From an uncultured Prochlorococcus sp. (GTDB taxonomy: Bacteria > Cyanobacteriota > Cyanobacteriia > PCC-6307 > Cyanobiaceae), in assembly GCA_902616595.1 (NCBI GenBank), contig CACMTJ010000009.1:1-44551 (forward strand): a stretch of 44,551 nucleotides of DNA, written 5' to 3'. Shown in pieces: positions 1 through 7,733 of the stretch (within the stretch, counting starts at the first letter, position 1; each line of letters starts with the position of its first letter). A program made the position numbers and the translations under genes. The notes beneath the pieces are model-generated. The model saw only the letters and a program-made list of their open reading frames with translations. It did no database searches and was not told where the DNA came from.

Positions 1-267
1 AAGGCACAACTTGGAGAAGCATTCAAGTTTGACAGAGAGACTTATAAATCAGACGGTGTATTCCGAAGCTCTCCAAGAGCATGGTTTACATACGCACATT
101 TATGTTTCGGATTGCTATTCTTGTTTGGCCACTGGTGGCATGCTTCAAGAACTCTTTACAGAAATTCCTTTGCTGGTATTGATGCTGAGATTGGTGACCA
201 AGTCGAATTTGGTTTATTCAAAAAGCTTGGTGACGAAACCACACGAAGAATCCCAGGAAGGGTTTAA
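1..267 (+). CDS. psbB: Photosystem II CP47 chlorophyll protein, C-terminal part (5' end outside window)
   Basis: The first 88 codons of the window read in frame 1 to a TAA at 265-267. They give the C-terminal end of CP47, the inner antenna protein of photosystem II in the thylakoid membrane. Visible hallmarks are the segment [15 protein letters not shown], the histidine-rich [13 protein letters not shown] stretch of the last membrane helix, and the polar tail ending RRIPGRV. CP47 is normally a little over 500 residues, so most of the gene lies upstream of base 1. psbT follows after 24 bases in the same orientation, the usual cyanobacterial psbB-psbT order, and a terminator closes the unit. 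Recognition is confident because the tail is very conserved. Confidence 0.96.
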   Translation, partial: KAQLGEAFKFDRETYKSDGVFRSSPRAWFTYAHLCFGLLFLFGHWWHASRTLYRNSFAGIDAEIGDQVEFGLFKKLGDETTRRIPGRV

Positions 268-291
268 AACTAATCTTTATTAATTAATCTT

Positions 292-390
292 ATGGAAGCT
301 TTCGCTTACGTTCTTATTCTAACTCTAGCAGTTGTTACCTTATTCTTTGCTGTCGCCTTTAGAGACCCACCTAAATTTGATAGAAAATGA
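292..390 (+). CDS. psbT: Photosystem II reaction centre protein T (PsbT)
   Basis: A 32-residue protein starting [19 protein letters not shown] and ending in a polar DPPKFDRK tail. It is a single membrane helix with a short stromal tail, the normal size and pattern for PsbT. PsbT sits at the PSII dimer interface near CP47 and is known to help PSII recover after photodamage. The ATG lies 24 bases after the psbB stop, so the two are probably co-transcribed, and a strong intrinsic terminator begins just after its stop. It is too short for many automatic gene callers. Confidence 0.95.
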   Translation: MEAFAYVLILTLAVVTLFFAVAFRDPPKFDRK

Positions 391-398
391 ATCAAGAA

Positions 399-430
399 AA
401 AAAACCCTCTTATTAAAGAGGGTTTTTTTT
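399..430 (+). terminator. Intrinsic terminator of the psbB-psbT unit
   Basis: A perfect 12-base inverted repeat (AAAAAACCCTCT at 399-410 against AGAGGGTTTTTT at 417-428) encloses a 6-base loop and is followed by further T residues. It lies 8 bases after the psbT stop. The GC core (CCCTCT/AGAGGG) followed by a T run is a classical factor-independent terminator. Confidence 0.9.
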
Positions 431-451
431 ACTTTTCATAATTAAGATATT

Positions 452-467
452 ACTCTACTATTAGAGT
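452..467. promoter_or_regulatory. Short perfect dyad in the nrdR promoter region
   Basis: ACTCTA (452-457) and TAGAGT (462-467) form a perfect 6-base dyad around CTAT, 24 bases before the nrdR ATG. It could be an operator or a small hairpin in the 5' leader. It does not match the NrdR-box pattern as I know it, so autoregulation cannot be claimed. Seen directly; function unknown. Confidence 0.3.
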
Positions 468-490
468 TAAAGTGCAGCTTATTTCACCAC

Positions 491-970
491 ATGCAGTGTC
501 CGACCTGTCAAAATACAGATAGCAGAGTTTTGGAATCAAGATCTGCTGATAATGGTAAAAGTGTTCGAAGAAGAAGAGAGTGTTTAAATTGCAGCTTTAG
601 ATTTACAACTTATGAAAGAGTGGAATCAATGCCTGTTTCAGTTATAAAGAAAGATGGAAGCAGAGAATTATTTGATAAACAAAAATTATTTACTGGTATA
701 TCAAGAGCTTGCGAAAAGACTAACTTCAGTAGTGAAGCAATTATTAATTTCGTAGATGGAATTGAATCTCAAATTGTTCAAGACTCTAATAAGGATATCA
801 AATCTTCACTAATAGGAGAATTAATCCTTAAGAATCTTAGGAAAGAAAACGAAGTAGCTTACATAAGATACGCCTCAGTTTATAGAAAATTTAATGGGGT
901 AAAAGATTTTATTTCTACTCTTGAATCTCTAAAAGTAAGTTCAAAGAACCAATTAGCTTCAATTTTATAA
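491..970 (+). CDS. nrdR: Transcriptional repressor NrdR
   Basis: A 159-residue protein with the two NrdR modules. The N-terminal zinc ribbon has C3-x2-C6 and C31-x2-C34, followed by the typical [10 protein letters not shown] segment. An ATP-cone domain runs from about residue 49 to 139, starting [16 protein letters not shown]. NrdR senses ATP/dATP and represses ribonucleotide reductase genes by binding NrdR boxes. Length matches the family (about 150-160). The ATG at 491 puts the first zinc cysteine at residue 3, as usual. It lies between the psbT terminator and rps1; no ribonucleotide reductase gene is nearby, so the target must be elsewhere. The C-terminal tail after about residue 145 is unremarkable. 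Confidence 0.95.
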   Translation: MQCPTCQNTDSRVLESRSADNGKSVRRRRECLNCSFRFTTYERVESMPVSVIKKDGSRELFDKQKLFTGISRACEKTNFSSEAIINFVDGIESQIVQDSNKDIKSSLIGELILKNLRKENEVAYIRYASVYRKFNGVKDFISTLESLKVSSKNQLASIL

Positions 971-989
971 AATTCAGCATCTTAAAGTG

Positions 990-1063
990 TAGAATAGATA
1001 CCAAAATGTCTTTGCTATTGGTTTGCAGGCTAATAGCATTCCTTTCTAACTACCTTAGGTAGT
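990..1063 (+). promoter_or_regulatory. Candidate promoter and two-hairpin leader of rps1
   Basis: A TAGAAT -10-like hexamer lies at 990-995. Downstream are two inverted repeats: TGCTATT (1013-1019) with AATAGCA (1032-1038), and ACTACCT (1049-1055) with AGGTAGT (1057-1063), which ends 14 bases before the rps1 ATG. No strong -35 is visible. Ribosomal protein S1 represses its own mRNA in Escherichia coli through leader structure, so a similar role is possible here, but that is inference. Confidence 0.35.
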
Positions 1064-1077
1064 CTGCGACACAACAA

Positions 1078-2169
1078 ATGACCGAAAATTCTTCCCAAAT
1101 CACTAAAGAACTTTCTGAGGATCAAGAAATTAAAAATTCTTCTGAGTCAGATAATAATTCAGTATCCCAAAATGAGGAAGATTTATCATTCGAGAAGGAA
1201 GATATACCTTCAGCAGATTCTTCCTCTAGCAGAACAAATACGGATTTTGATAACGCAGGATTCACACAAGAAGAATTTGCATCACTTTTAGGTAAATATG
1301 ACTATAATTTTAAACCTGGTGATCTAGTTAAAGGTACCGTTTTTGCTTTAGAGCCTAAAGGAGCCATGATAGATATAGGTGCAAAAACAGCTGCTTTTAT
1401 GCCCGTTCAGGAGGTTTCAATAAATAGAGTTGAAGGACTTAATGATGTTTTACAACCTTCAGAAAGTAGAGAATTTTTTATAATGAGTGAAGAAAATGAA
1501 GATGGCCAATTAGCCCTCTCCATTAGAAGAATTGAATATCAAAGAGCATGGGAAAGGGTTAGACAACTCCAAAAAGAAGATGCCACTATATTCTCCGAAG
1601 TTTTTGCAACAAACAGAGGCGGAGCTCTTGTTAGAGTAGAAGGCTTGAGGGGTTTTATCCCAGGCTCTCATATAAGTGCTCGAAAAATTAAAGATGACTT
1701 AGAAGGTGAATATTTACCTTTAAAATTTCTTGAAGTTGATGAAGAGAGAAATAGATTAGTACTAAGTCATAGAAGAGCTTTGGTTGAGAAAAAAATGAAC
1801 CGACTTGAAGTAGGCGAAGTTGTTGTTGGTTCTGTGAAAGGCATTAAACCTTATGGAGCCTTTATTGACATTGGTGGAGTTAGTGGTCTATTGCACATTT
1901 CTGAGATTAGTCATGAACATATTGAAACACCTCATAATGTTTTAAATGTGAATGACCAAATGAAGGTAATGATAATTGACCTTGATTCAGAAAGAGGGCG
2001 AATTTCATTATCTACTAAAGCACTTGAACCTGAACCAGGCGATATGCTAACCGACCCTCAAAAAGTTTTTAGTAAAGCTGAAGAAATGGCGGCGAAATAC
2101 AAACAAATGTTATTTGAACAAACTGACGATAATGAAGAGTTGCCTACAGCATCAGTCGAAACAGTATAA
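1078..2169 (+). CDS. rps1: 30S ribosomal protein S1, three-S1-domain cyanobacterial type
   Basis: A 363-residue protein with three S1 RNA-binding (OB-fold) repeats at about 79-150, 168-231 and 245-314. The third is the most canonical (GEVVVGSVKGIKPYGAFIDI, then GLLHISEIS). S1 binds mRNA on the 30S subunit and helps initiation on weak ribosome-binding sites. Cyanobacterial and plastid S1 carry three domains rather than the six of Escherichia coli, which fits the length. The first 60 residues are acidic, Ser/Glu-rich and probably disordered; this part usually varies between strains. The preceding leader carries two hairpins that could mediate autoregulation. Confidence 0.94.
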   Translation: MTENSSQITKELSEDQEIKNSSESDNNSVSQNEEDLSFEKEDIPSADSSSSRTNTDFDNAGFTQEEFASLLGKYDYNFKPGDLVKGTVFALEPKGAMIDIGAKTAAFMPVQEVSINRVEGLNDVLQPSESREFFIMSEENEDGQLALSIRRIEYQRAWERVRQLQKEDATIFSEVFATNRGGALVRVEGLRGFIPGSHISARKIKDDLEGEYLPLKFLEVDEERNRLVLSHRRALVEKKMNRLEVGEVVVGSVKGIKPYGAFIDIGGVSGLLHISEISHEHIETPHNVLNVNDQMKVMIIDLDSERGRISLSTKALEPEPGDMLTDPQKVFSKAEEMAAKYKQMLFEQTDDNEELPTASVETV

Positions 2170-2306
2170 AATAAAGCATTTTTTTTGTTTAGGAATATCG
2201 CAATTTAAGAATGATTATTCATTTACAAGTATTTTTTAATTTACAAAAATTGATTTCTAACAATAATTTAATTTAGGATAAAGTCTAATTTCAAAACTAT
2301 TTGTAA

Positions 2307-3548
2307 ATGAGTGATTTTATTTTCACTTCGGAATCCGTAACTGAAGGTCATCCTGACAAAATATGTGATCAAATTAGTGACGCTGTTTTAGATGCTTTAT
2401 TGACAGAAGATCCAGAAAGCAGAGTTGCATGCGAAACTGTTGTTAATACGGGTCTTTGTTTACTTACTGGAGAAATAACTTCAAAAGCAAAAGTCGATTA
2501 CATAAAACTTGTCAGAGATGTAATTAAAGAAATTGGATATGAAGGCTATAAAGCAGGTGGTTTTGATGCAAATAGTTGTGCTGTTTTAGTAGCACTTGAC
2601 GAGCAATCACCAGATATTTCTCAAGGAGTAAACGACGCAGATGATGTTAACGATGATTTAGAAGATAATACCGGAGCTGGTGACCAAGGCATAATGTTCG
2701 GCTATGCATGCGATGAGACGCCTGAATTAATGCCCCTACCGATTAGCTTGGCTCATCGGTTAGCCATTCAACTTGCCAAAGTGAGGCATGAAGAGATCCT
2801 TAATTATCTACTCCCTGACGGTAAAACTCAAGTAAGCATTGATTATGAAAAAGGTTTACCAATCTCTATCAATACTATTTTAATTTCAACTCAACACAAT
2901 CCTGAGATTGATGGAATAACAAATGAAGAAGAAATTCGTCAAAGAATAAAAGAAGATTTATGGAAGCATGTTGTAATTCCTGCTACTGAGGATTTAGAAA
3001 TCAAACCAAACATAAGCAAAACAAGATTTCTAGTAAACCCCACGGGAAAATTTGTCGTGGGCGGGCCTCAAGGAGATGCAGGGCTCACCGGAAGAAAAAT
3101 TATTGTAGATACTTACGGTGGATATGCAAGACACGGAGGTGGGGCATTTTCTGGTAAAGATCCCACAAAAGTTGATAGATCCGCCGCTTATGCAGCACGT
3201 TATGTAGCTAAAAGCATAGTTAAGGCAAAATTAGCAAAAAAAGCAGAAGTACAATTAAGTTATGCAATTGGAGTAGCAAAACCAATTTCCATTCTCGTGG
3301 AAACTTTTGATACGGGTATTATTTCACAGTCTAATTTGACTGAGATAATAAAAGAGCACTTTGATTTAAGACCCGCAGCAATAATAAAAGAATTTAACTT
3401 AAGAAATCTACCCAAAAAAATGGGTGGAAAATTTTTTAGAAAGACTGCATCCTATGGACATTTTGGCAGAAGAGATCTTGAGCTCCCTTGGGAAAATGTA
3501 GAAGATAAAGCAGCCCAATTAGCGGAGGCTTCCAAAATCTTTTTATAA
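2307..3548 (+). CDS. metK: S-adenosylmethionine synthetase
   Basis: A 413-residue MetK that makes S-adenosylmethionine from methionine and ATP in the cytoplasm. Both family signatures are intact: [12 protein letters not shown] at 123-134 and GGGAFSGKD at 277-285. The HPDK segment at 15-18, which contacts phosphate and metal, is also present. The start gives the standard [14 protein letters not shown]-terminus. It lies about 137 bases after rps1, and the sugar kinase follows 12 bases after its stop, so those two may share a transcript. The methylthioadenosine product of SAM-using pathways would be recycled by the MtnP encoded near 14 kb. Confidence 0.96.
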   Translation: MSDFIFTSESVTEGHPDKICDQISDAVLDALLTEDPESRVACETVVNTGLCLLTGEITSKAKVDYIKLVRDVIKEIGYEGYKAGGFDANSCAVLVALDEQSPDISQGVNDADDVNDDLEDNTGAGDQGIMFGYACDETPELMPLPISLAHRLAIQLAKVRHEEILNYLLPDGKTQVSIDYEKGLPISINTILISTQHNPEIDGITNEEEIRQRIKEDLWKHVVIPATEDLEIKPNISKTRFLVNPTGKFVVGGPQGDAGLTGRKIIVDTYGGYARHGGGAFSGKDPTKVDRSAAYAARYVAKSIVKAKLAKKAEVQLSYAIGVAKPISILVETFDTGIISQSNLTEIIKEHFDLRPAAIIKEFNLRNLPKKMGGKFFRKTASYGHFGRRDLELPWENVEDKAAQLAEASKIFL

Positions 3549-3560
3549 AAAATTTTTTAT

Positions 3561-4790
3561 ATGCCTGATAATTTTTATGGAGGGTTAGATTTTGGAACCA
3601 GTGGTGCAAGAATATCAATAATTAATATTCATAAAAAATTAGTATATTCAAATTCAGTTCCTTATTTAGACAGCTTTAAAAATCCAGATTCTTGGATTAA
3701 TTCTTGTCAAAGTCTCTTAGTTAGTTTACCTATTGAGGTAAAAAGTAATCTTAATAAATTGGCTATCTCCGCCACCTCAGGAACTTTAACAGCATCAAAT
3801 TTGCAAGGAGAGCCAATAGGAGAAGCAATACCTTACGACCAAGCATGTAATGAACATAAGATCCTTCTTGATTCCTTAACTTCTGAAGAGGATCATCTGC
3901 GAACTCCATACAGTAGTCTTGCTAAAGCATTAACGCTAATAGAAAAGTATGGGACAAATATACTTTTACGTCATCAATCTGATTGGATTAGTGGTTGGTT
4001 TTTAAAAGATTGGACTCATGGAGAAGAAGGTAATAATCTAAAACTTGGTTGGGATTTAAAAAAAGAATCATGGCCAACAAGCTATCTAAATACTTCATGG
4101 AAAAAATGCCTACCTCGTATAGTAAAAAGTGGAAAAATTATTGGACAGGTAAATTACGATTTAGCAGAGAAATTTAACTTGAATAAGAAATTAATATTAA
4201 TCTCAGGCACCACTGACTCTAATGCAAGTTTAATAGCTGCAGGTTTAAGTAAAGAAGATGGTCTCACAGTTTTAGGAACAACAATTGTTGTTAAAAAAAT
4301 TATTGATAACCCTTTAAAAAAACAAGGGATTACAACCCATAGAGTAAATGGCGATTGGATATGTGGAGGAGCATCAAATGCGGGATGCGGTATCTTGTCT
4401 AAGTTCTTTTCTGATTTAGAAATAAAGGAACTAAGTCGACAAATTAATCCATTGAAAAACACTTCTTTGGATCTTTTACCTCTTAATAGTAAAGGAGAGA
4501 GATTTCCTATTAATGATTCTAATTTAGAGCCGATACTTGGTCCTAGACCAGTAAGCGACTCACTTTATTTACATGCATTATTTGAGGGGCTAGCAAAGAT
4601 CGAATTGAAAGGATGGGAAAAAATAGGCAAACTAACAGGCTCACTTCCAAAAAAAATTATTACTATTGGTGGAGGTTCAAAAAACCCTCAGTGGAGAAAA
4701 ATAAGAGAAAGAATTATCAATATCCCAATAGTCTCATGTAAAAAAACAACTTCTTTTGGTACTGCCTTAATAGCGATTAATTCAAAATAA
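3561..4790 (+). CDS. FGGY-family carbohydrate kinase, probable D-ribulose kinase of the cyanobacterial/plant type
   Basis: A 409-residue FGGY kinase with the ASKHA fold. The N-terminal phosphate loop is GGLDFGTSGARISI with Asp10. An ATSGT motif lies at 71-75, the probable catalytic Asp219 sits in GTTDSNAS (216-223), and a C-terminal adenosine motif reads TIGGGSKNPQWRKI. It is shorter than bacterial xylulokinases (about 480-500), which matches the cyanobacterial/plant group characterised as D-ribulose kinases (Synechococcus SePSK, Arabidopsis AtXK-1). The substrate is therefore inferred from family resemblance only. It starts 12 bases after metK. It would feed pentose into the Calvin cycle or pentose phosphate pathway. 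Confidence 0.82.
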   Translation: MPDNFYGGLDFGTSGARISIINIHKKLVYSNSVPYLDSFKNPDSWINSCQSLLVSLPIEVKSNLNKLAISATSGTLTASNLQGEPIGEAIPYDQACNEHKILLDSLTSEEDHLRTPYSSLAKALTLIEKYGTNILLRHQSDWISGWFLKDWTHGEEGNNLKLGWDLKKESWPTSYLNTSWKKCLPRIVKSGKIIGQVNYDLAEKFNLNKKLILISGTTDSNASLIAAGLSKEDGLTVLGTTIVVKKIIDNPLKKQGITTHRVNGDWICGGASNAGCGILSKFFSDLEIKELSRQINPLKNTSLDLLPLNSKGERFPINDSNLEPILGPRPVSDSLYLHALFEGLAKIELKGWEKIGKLTGSLPKKIITIGGGSKNPQWRKIRERIINIPIVSCKKTTSFGTALIAINSK

Positions 4791-4879
4791 TAATTTTTGG
4801 ATATTTGATAAAGATATAAAATTTTTAATGCAAAGGGTTTCACAAACTACACATCTTAATTTAGAGTGTATAAGTTAGA

Positions 4880-4952
4880 GCCGGGATAGCTCAGTTGGTA
4901 GAGCAGGCGACTGAAAATCGCCGTGTCCCCAGTTCAAATCTGGGTCCTGGCA
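4880..4952 (+). tRNA. trnF: tRNA-Phe (GAA)
   Basis: A full cloverleaf can be folded. Acceptor GCCGGGA (4880-4886) pairs with TCCTGGC (4945-4951), with one G-U. The D-arm GCTC/GAGC is present. Anticodon stem GGCGA/TCGCC has loop CTGAAAA carrying anticodon GAA, and T-arm CCCAG/CTGGG has a TTCAAAT loop. The discriminator is A4952. CCA is not encoded, which fits the presence of a CCA-adding-type enzyme at 10.4 kb. Confidence 0.97.
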
Positions 4953-4957
4953 CCTTT

Positions 4958-4990
4958 AACCTTTGTCTATGACAGGGGTTTTATATTTTC
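4958..4990 (+). terminator. Probable terminator of tRNA-Phe
   Basis: AACCTTTGTC (4958-4967) pairs with GACAGGGGTT (4971-4980) over 10 positions including two G-U pairs, with a TAT loop, and is followed by the T-rich TTATATTTTC. It starts 6 bases after the tRNA. Confidence 0.6.
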
Positions 4991-5024
4991 TAGAAATGTA
5001 GAAACTTAATTTTAATTTCTAGAA
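4988..5024. repeat. Perfect 10-base inverted repeat between tRNA-Phe and a convergent gene
   Basis: TTCTAGAAAT (4988-4997) and ATTTCTAGAA (5015-5024) are exact reverse complements separated by 17 bases, with T- or A-rich flanks on both sides. Its position 11 bases beyond the stop of the minus-strand hypothetical gene suggests a terminator for that gene or a bidirectional terminator. Confidence 0.5.
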
Positions 5025-5034
5025 TTTGAAATTT

Positions 5035-5454
5035 TTAGTTTTCCAATCTGCAGACTTGACTAATCACTCCCAAAATTAGTTCATCTCCATTTGGATCTTG
5101 CCAATCAGCGAAATCATTGAAATTACTATTTAATTCGTCTACAGAGACATCAACGTCTCTGAATGATTTTTCAAAACAATTTATATCCATTGTATAAAGA
5201 ATATCCTTTGTAATTTCACTTTTTGTTTTGGGAATAAATTTACTCAATATTCTCACAGACCCGTCTTCATTCCTTTTTATATTTTGCCTATCCCATAACT
5301 GTTCTCCATATTCACTTTTGGGGACTCCAACCCATTCATGAGGCAAAGCCTCTGATTTTTTTATTGAAATACAAAAGAAAACAAAAATTGATAGGACTAA
5401 ATTAATGATATTTCTAAAATATTTTGAATTGACTTTATTCTTAGAATCAATCAT
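5035..5454 (-). CDS. Exported hypothetical protein
   Basis: A 139-residue protein I do not recognise by name. Residues 12-36 form a hydrophobic segment (NIINLVLSIFVFFCISI) ending in SEALPHEW, a plausible type I signal peptide cleaved near the SEA site. The remaining part of about 100 residues is soluble and contains two cysteines (in DINCFEK and SQVCRLEN) that could form a disulfide after export. It has no membrane helix after the signal. It stands alone on the minus strand between tRNA-Phe and the TVP38-like gene, which is transcribed away from it. A periplasmic or lumenal location is inferred; function is unknown. Confidence 0.7.
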   Translation of the reverse strand: MIDSKNKVNSKYFRNIINLVLSIFVFFCISIKKSEALPHEWVGVPKSEYGEQLWDRQNIKRNEDGSVRILSKFIPKTKSEITKDILYTMDINCFEKSFRDVDVSVDELNSNFNDFADWQDPNGDELILGVISQVCRLEN

Positions 5455-5600
5455 GACTACTTATGGAATACAAAAATCATTTTTAGGAGGAAATATAAGA
5501 TTAAAAATTTGTAAAAATTTTTATTGATTAGTATTTCTATTATAGATAGAATCAAATATTAAAATTAAGAATTTACTTTCAATAAAATTATTAAAAAATA

Positions 5601-6236
5601 ATGAATAAAATACAGAAATTTCTCTCAATAGTTTTTTACGTTGCAATATTTCTTGTATTGATTTATTTAATACAAAATTATGGGATTGAACCTCTGAGGA
5701 ACAAAATAGAAAGTATGGGGATTTGGGCTCCTTTTGGAATATTCATACTTAGAGGAGTAAGTATTATTTTACCTGCCCTTCCAAGTTCAGCTTATTCTCT
5801 GCTAGCTGGTTCTTTACTAGGATTTCAAAAAGGTTACATAACTATAATCTTTTCTGATATCTTTTTTTGCCAAGCTGCTTTCTTTATTGCGAGAAATTAT
5901 GGTCGGGTTCCTGTACGTAATTTAGTAGGCCCAAAAGCAATGCAAAAGATTGAAAGTTTTAATCAAAACCAGCTAGAAGAAAATTTCTTTCTTATGACAG
6001 GTCTACTAATGACTGGCCTTTTTGATTTTCTAAGCTACGCAATTGGTATTGGAGGAACTCGCTGGAAAATATTTACACCTGCATTATTAATAAGCCTTCT
6101 AATCAGTGACTCTATACTAGTAGCTGTAGGAGCTGGAGTTAGCCAGGGAGCAGGATTATTTCTAGGGATTGCTCTATTGGGAATGTTTGCTTTAGCGACT
6201 ATTTCAGGATTGGCAAAAAATAAAATGCCTAAATAA
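5601..6236 (+). CDS. TVP38/TMEM64 (DedA-superfamily) membrane protein
   Basis: A 211-residue integral membrane protein with about five to six hydrophobic segments: residues 8-26, 42-65, 70-95, around 130-148, 155-175 and 180-203. The central part shows the pattern LPALPSSAYSLLAGSLLGF followed by FFIARNYGR, typical of the SNARE-associated/DedA (VTT) domain. VTT-domain proteins are linked to lipid scrambling or membrane homeostasis in other organisms; the cyanobacterial role is not settled. Length is close to the family norm. The 145-base upstream region is very AT-rich without a clear promoter. Confidence 0.78.
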   Translation: MNKIQKFLSIVFYVAIFLVLIYLIQNYGIEPLRNKIESMGIWAPFGIFILRGVSIILPALPSSAYSLLAGSLLGFQKGYITIIFSDIFFCQAAFFIARNYGRVPVRNLVGPKAMQKIESFNQNQLEENFFLMTGLLMTGLFDFLSYAIGIGGTRWKIFTPALLISLLISDSILVAVGAGVSQGAGLFLGIALLGMFALATISGLAKNKMPK

Positions 6237-6353
6237 CAAAACAGTTGAAGATTCTGTAATCAAAGAAGAAAGATATGACATTTTCGCAAACAATAACTAT
6301 ATAAATAATGATTCATGCAAGAATAGTAATCGATTAATTTTTAAAGTTATTAG

Positions 6354-6533
6354 ATGACTCCATTTAGACCAACTTCATATGATCGCCCTGGAGAACAAAT
6401 ATCAACTACTCCTTCTGGATTAAAAGTAACTTCTGCAAAGAGATTAATGGTGGATTCAATGGTAAGAATGATACAAAAAGCAGACAATCATTCAGTAGAA
6501 GATAAACTTGACGAAGAATCTAACAATAATTAA
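6354..6533 (+). CDS. Small conserved-looking protein, 59 residues, overlapping cpeS
   Basis: An ATG-initiated ORF encoding a 59-residue soluble protein beginning [18 protein letters not shown] and ending in an acidic Asn-rich tail. Residues 22-45 ([20 protein letters not shown]) look amphipathic and helical. I do not recognise the family. Its last 26 bases overlap the start of cpeS in another frame, suggesting translational coupling. That no other in-frame start is available for cpeS strengthens the case that this ORF is translated. Possible roles, such as an accessory factor for the residual phycoerythrin, are speculative. Confidence 0.65.
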   Translation: MTPFRPTSYDRPGEQISTTPSGLKVTSAKRLMVDSMVRMIQKADNHSVEDKLDEESNNN

Positions 6534-7059
6534 TCAATTCATTGATAAAAGTATAGGAGAGTGGAAATCTATTAGAAGTACTCACACTTTAGCTTTTCAG
6601 GAATTTGAAAATTCAACTAGTAAAATATATATAAGATGTATCAACAAAAAAAATAAAAAAGTAGTTGAAATTTTTAAAAATTATAAATTTAATTTAAACC
6701 ATGAAAGCATAGCCATTTCTATAAACTGGCAAGCTATTAGTGATTGGGACAATAATAATATCCGTGAGGGAGATGAAACTATTATGATTTTTTTACCCAA
6801 AGATGAAAATTCAGGAATTGTTTTAAAAAATAAAGGTTATACAGAACCCCTTATTTCATCATCCAATTATTTTGTTGATGAACAAAATAATTTACACATT
6901 AAAACTATTTATAAATCAACAGTTTCCGAAGAAAGAATTTCCTTTTTGTCCACTCATGTAAGATCAAGATTTTCTACTATTAGAAATCTTGAAAATAACG
7001 CAGTTATACAGACGTCCCATACTTCAGAGATAAGGAATTTAGCTAGTTTAAAAGATTAA
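6508..7059 (+). CDS. cpeS: CpeS/CpcS-family phycobilin lyase
   Basis: A 183-residue protein of the S-type chromophore lyase family (lipocalin-like barrel). The family pattern at the N-terminus ([19 protein letters not shown], then LAF) is clear, as is [17 protein letters not shown] near the C-terminus. S-type lyases attach bilins to the conserved Cys-82-type site of phycobiliprotein beta subunits, and this is exactly the site retained in the convergent cpeB next door. The TTG at 6508 is the only usual start codon after an in-frame TAG at 6496-6498. Its 5' end overlaps the 59-residue ORF by 26 bases and its 3' end overlaps cpeB by 17. Divergence from typical CpeS is noticeable. Confidence 0.85.
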   Translation: MTKNLTIINQFIDKSIGEWKSIRSTHTLAFQEFENSTSKIYIRCINKKNKKVVEIFKNYKFNLNHESIAISINWQAISDWDNNNIREGDETIMIFLPKDENSGIVLKNKGYTEPLISSSNYFVDEQNNLHIKTIYKSTVSEERISFLSTHVRSRFSTIRNLENNAVIQTSHTSEIRNLASLKD

Positions 7060-7555
7060 TTATCCTTTCAAATTGAAACTCTGTTTCAGATATTAATTTA
7101 GGAAGAAAGTCTTTGTTTCCACGCATATTATTAACTGTTGAATTCAAATCAGAGATAGTTGCATCTCGCATTAATTCAAAAACCCTTCTTGCATTTCTTA
7201 AAGGTACCCCAAGAGCAAGATAAGTATTTTTAAGATCCTTCAAACAACTTTTTTCTAAAACTGATTCGTCATTAGAAATTAAAAGATAAGCAACAATCCT
7301 TAGGATTATTTCTCCATCTCTTAAACAAACGGACATCTTGTTAGTTGTATTTAAAGATATTTTTGAATTAAGTGAGTCTTGATTTTCGCAAATCATTGCT
7401 GTTACTGCGTCTGCTGCGATTGCATGTGAATTATTGGTTATTGAGATTATTGCATCTAATCTTGAGTTTGCAGTATTAATAAATTCTTTTATATTGCTTA
7501 AATCATTTAATTTCTTATCGGCTGACAATAGTTGATTATTTTTTGAAACTGACAT
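7043..7555 (-). CDS. cpeB: Degenerate phycoerythrin beta subunit (high-light Prochlorococcus type)
   Basis: A 170-residue phycobiliprotein beta chain. The core [19 protein letters not shown] keeps Cys77, which aligns with the universal Cys-82 chromophore site, and its neighbour ArgAsp. NTYLALGVP is also conserved. Compared with a normal CpeB, Cys56 in AMICEN (one anchor of the doubly linked bilin) is kept. The partner cysteine is replaced by His44 in [10 protein letters not shown], and the C-terminal bilin cysteine region is lost. So probably one singly linked chromophore remains. No cpeA lies beside it. MED4 is known to carry and express such a reduced phycoerythrin, which cannot build a rod antenna and may act as a photoreceptor. 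A promoter-like pair lies upstream at 7590-7618. Confidence 0.92.
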   Translation of the reverse strand: MSVSKNNQLLSADKKLNDLSNIKEFINTANSRLDAIISITNNSHAIAADAVTAMICENQDSLNSKISLNTTNKMSVCLRDGEIILRIVAYLLISNDESVLEKSCLKDLKNTYLALGVPLRNARRVFELMRDATISDLNSTVNNMRGNKDFLPKLISETEFQFERIINLLN

Positions 7556-7589
7556 TCCTGTAGTAAAAAATTAAAGACCGATCTTAAGA

Positions 7590-7618
7590 ATAATACAAAG
7601 CTAGTAAAAACAATACAA
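7590..7618 (-). promoter_or_regulatory. Candidate sigma70-type promoter of cpeB
   Basis: On the minus strand, TTGTAT (7618-7613) and TATTAT (7595-7590) are separated by exactly 17 bases. This is close to the consensus and would place transcription start near 7582, about 27 bases before the cpeB ATG. The region is AT-rich, so chance matches are easy. Confidence 0.45.
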
Positions 7619-7733
7619 TTTCAAACTTAACGCAACGCTTCTTAATTAATAACTTCATTCCAAAGTGATAGTTGAAATAATTCAAATAAAAAATTTTTTT
7701 TCGCTAATATAAAAATACATTTTTTATAAAGTT

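Noticed and set aside
11-283. A 90-codon open frame at the left edge
   Set aside because: It lies out of frame inside the end of psbB, which is unmistakable in frame 1; the longer frame is a shadow.
452-467. NrdR box before nrdR
   Set aside because: The dyad does not fit the NrdR-box pattern and there is only one copy, whereas boxes come in pairs.
2170-2306. Terminator or riboswitch (SAM-type) before metK
   Set aside because: The 137 bases are AT-rich with no stable stem and no SAM-riboswitch core that I can find.
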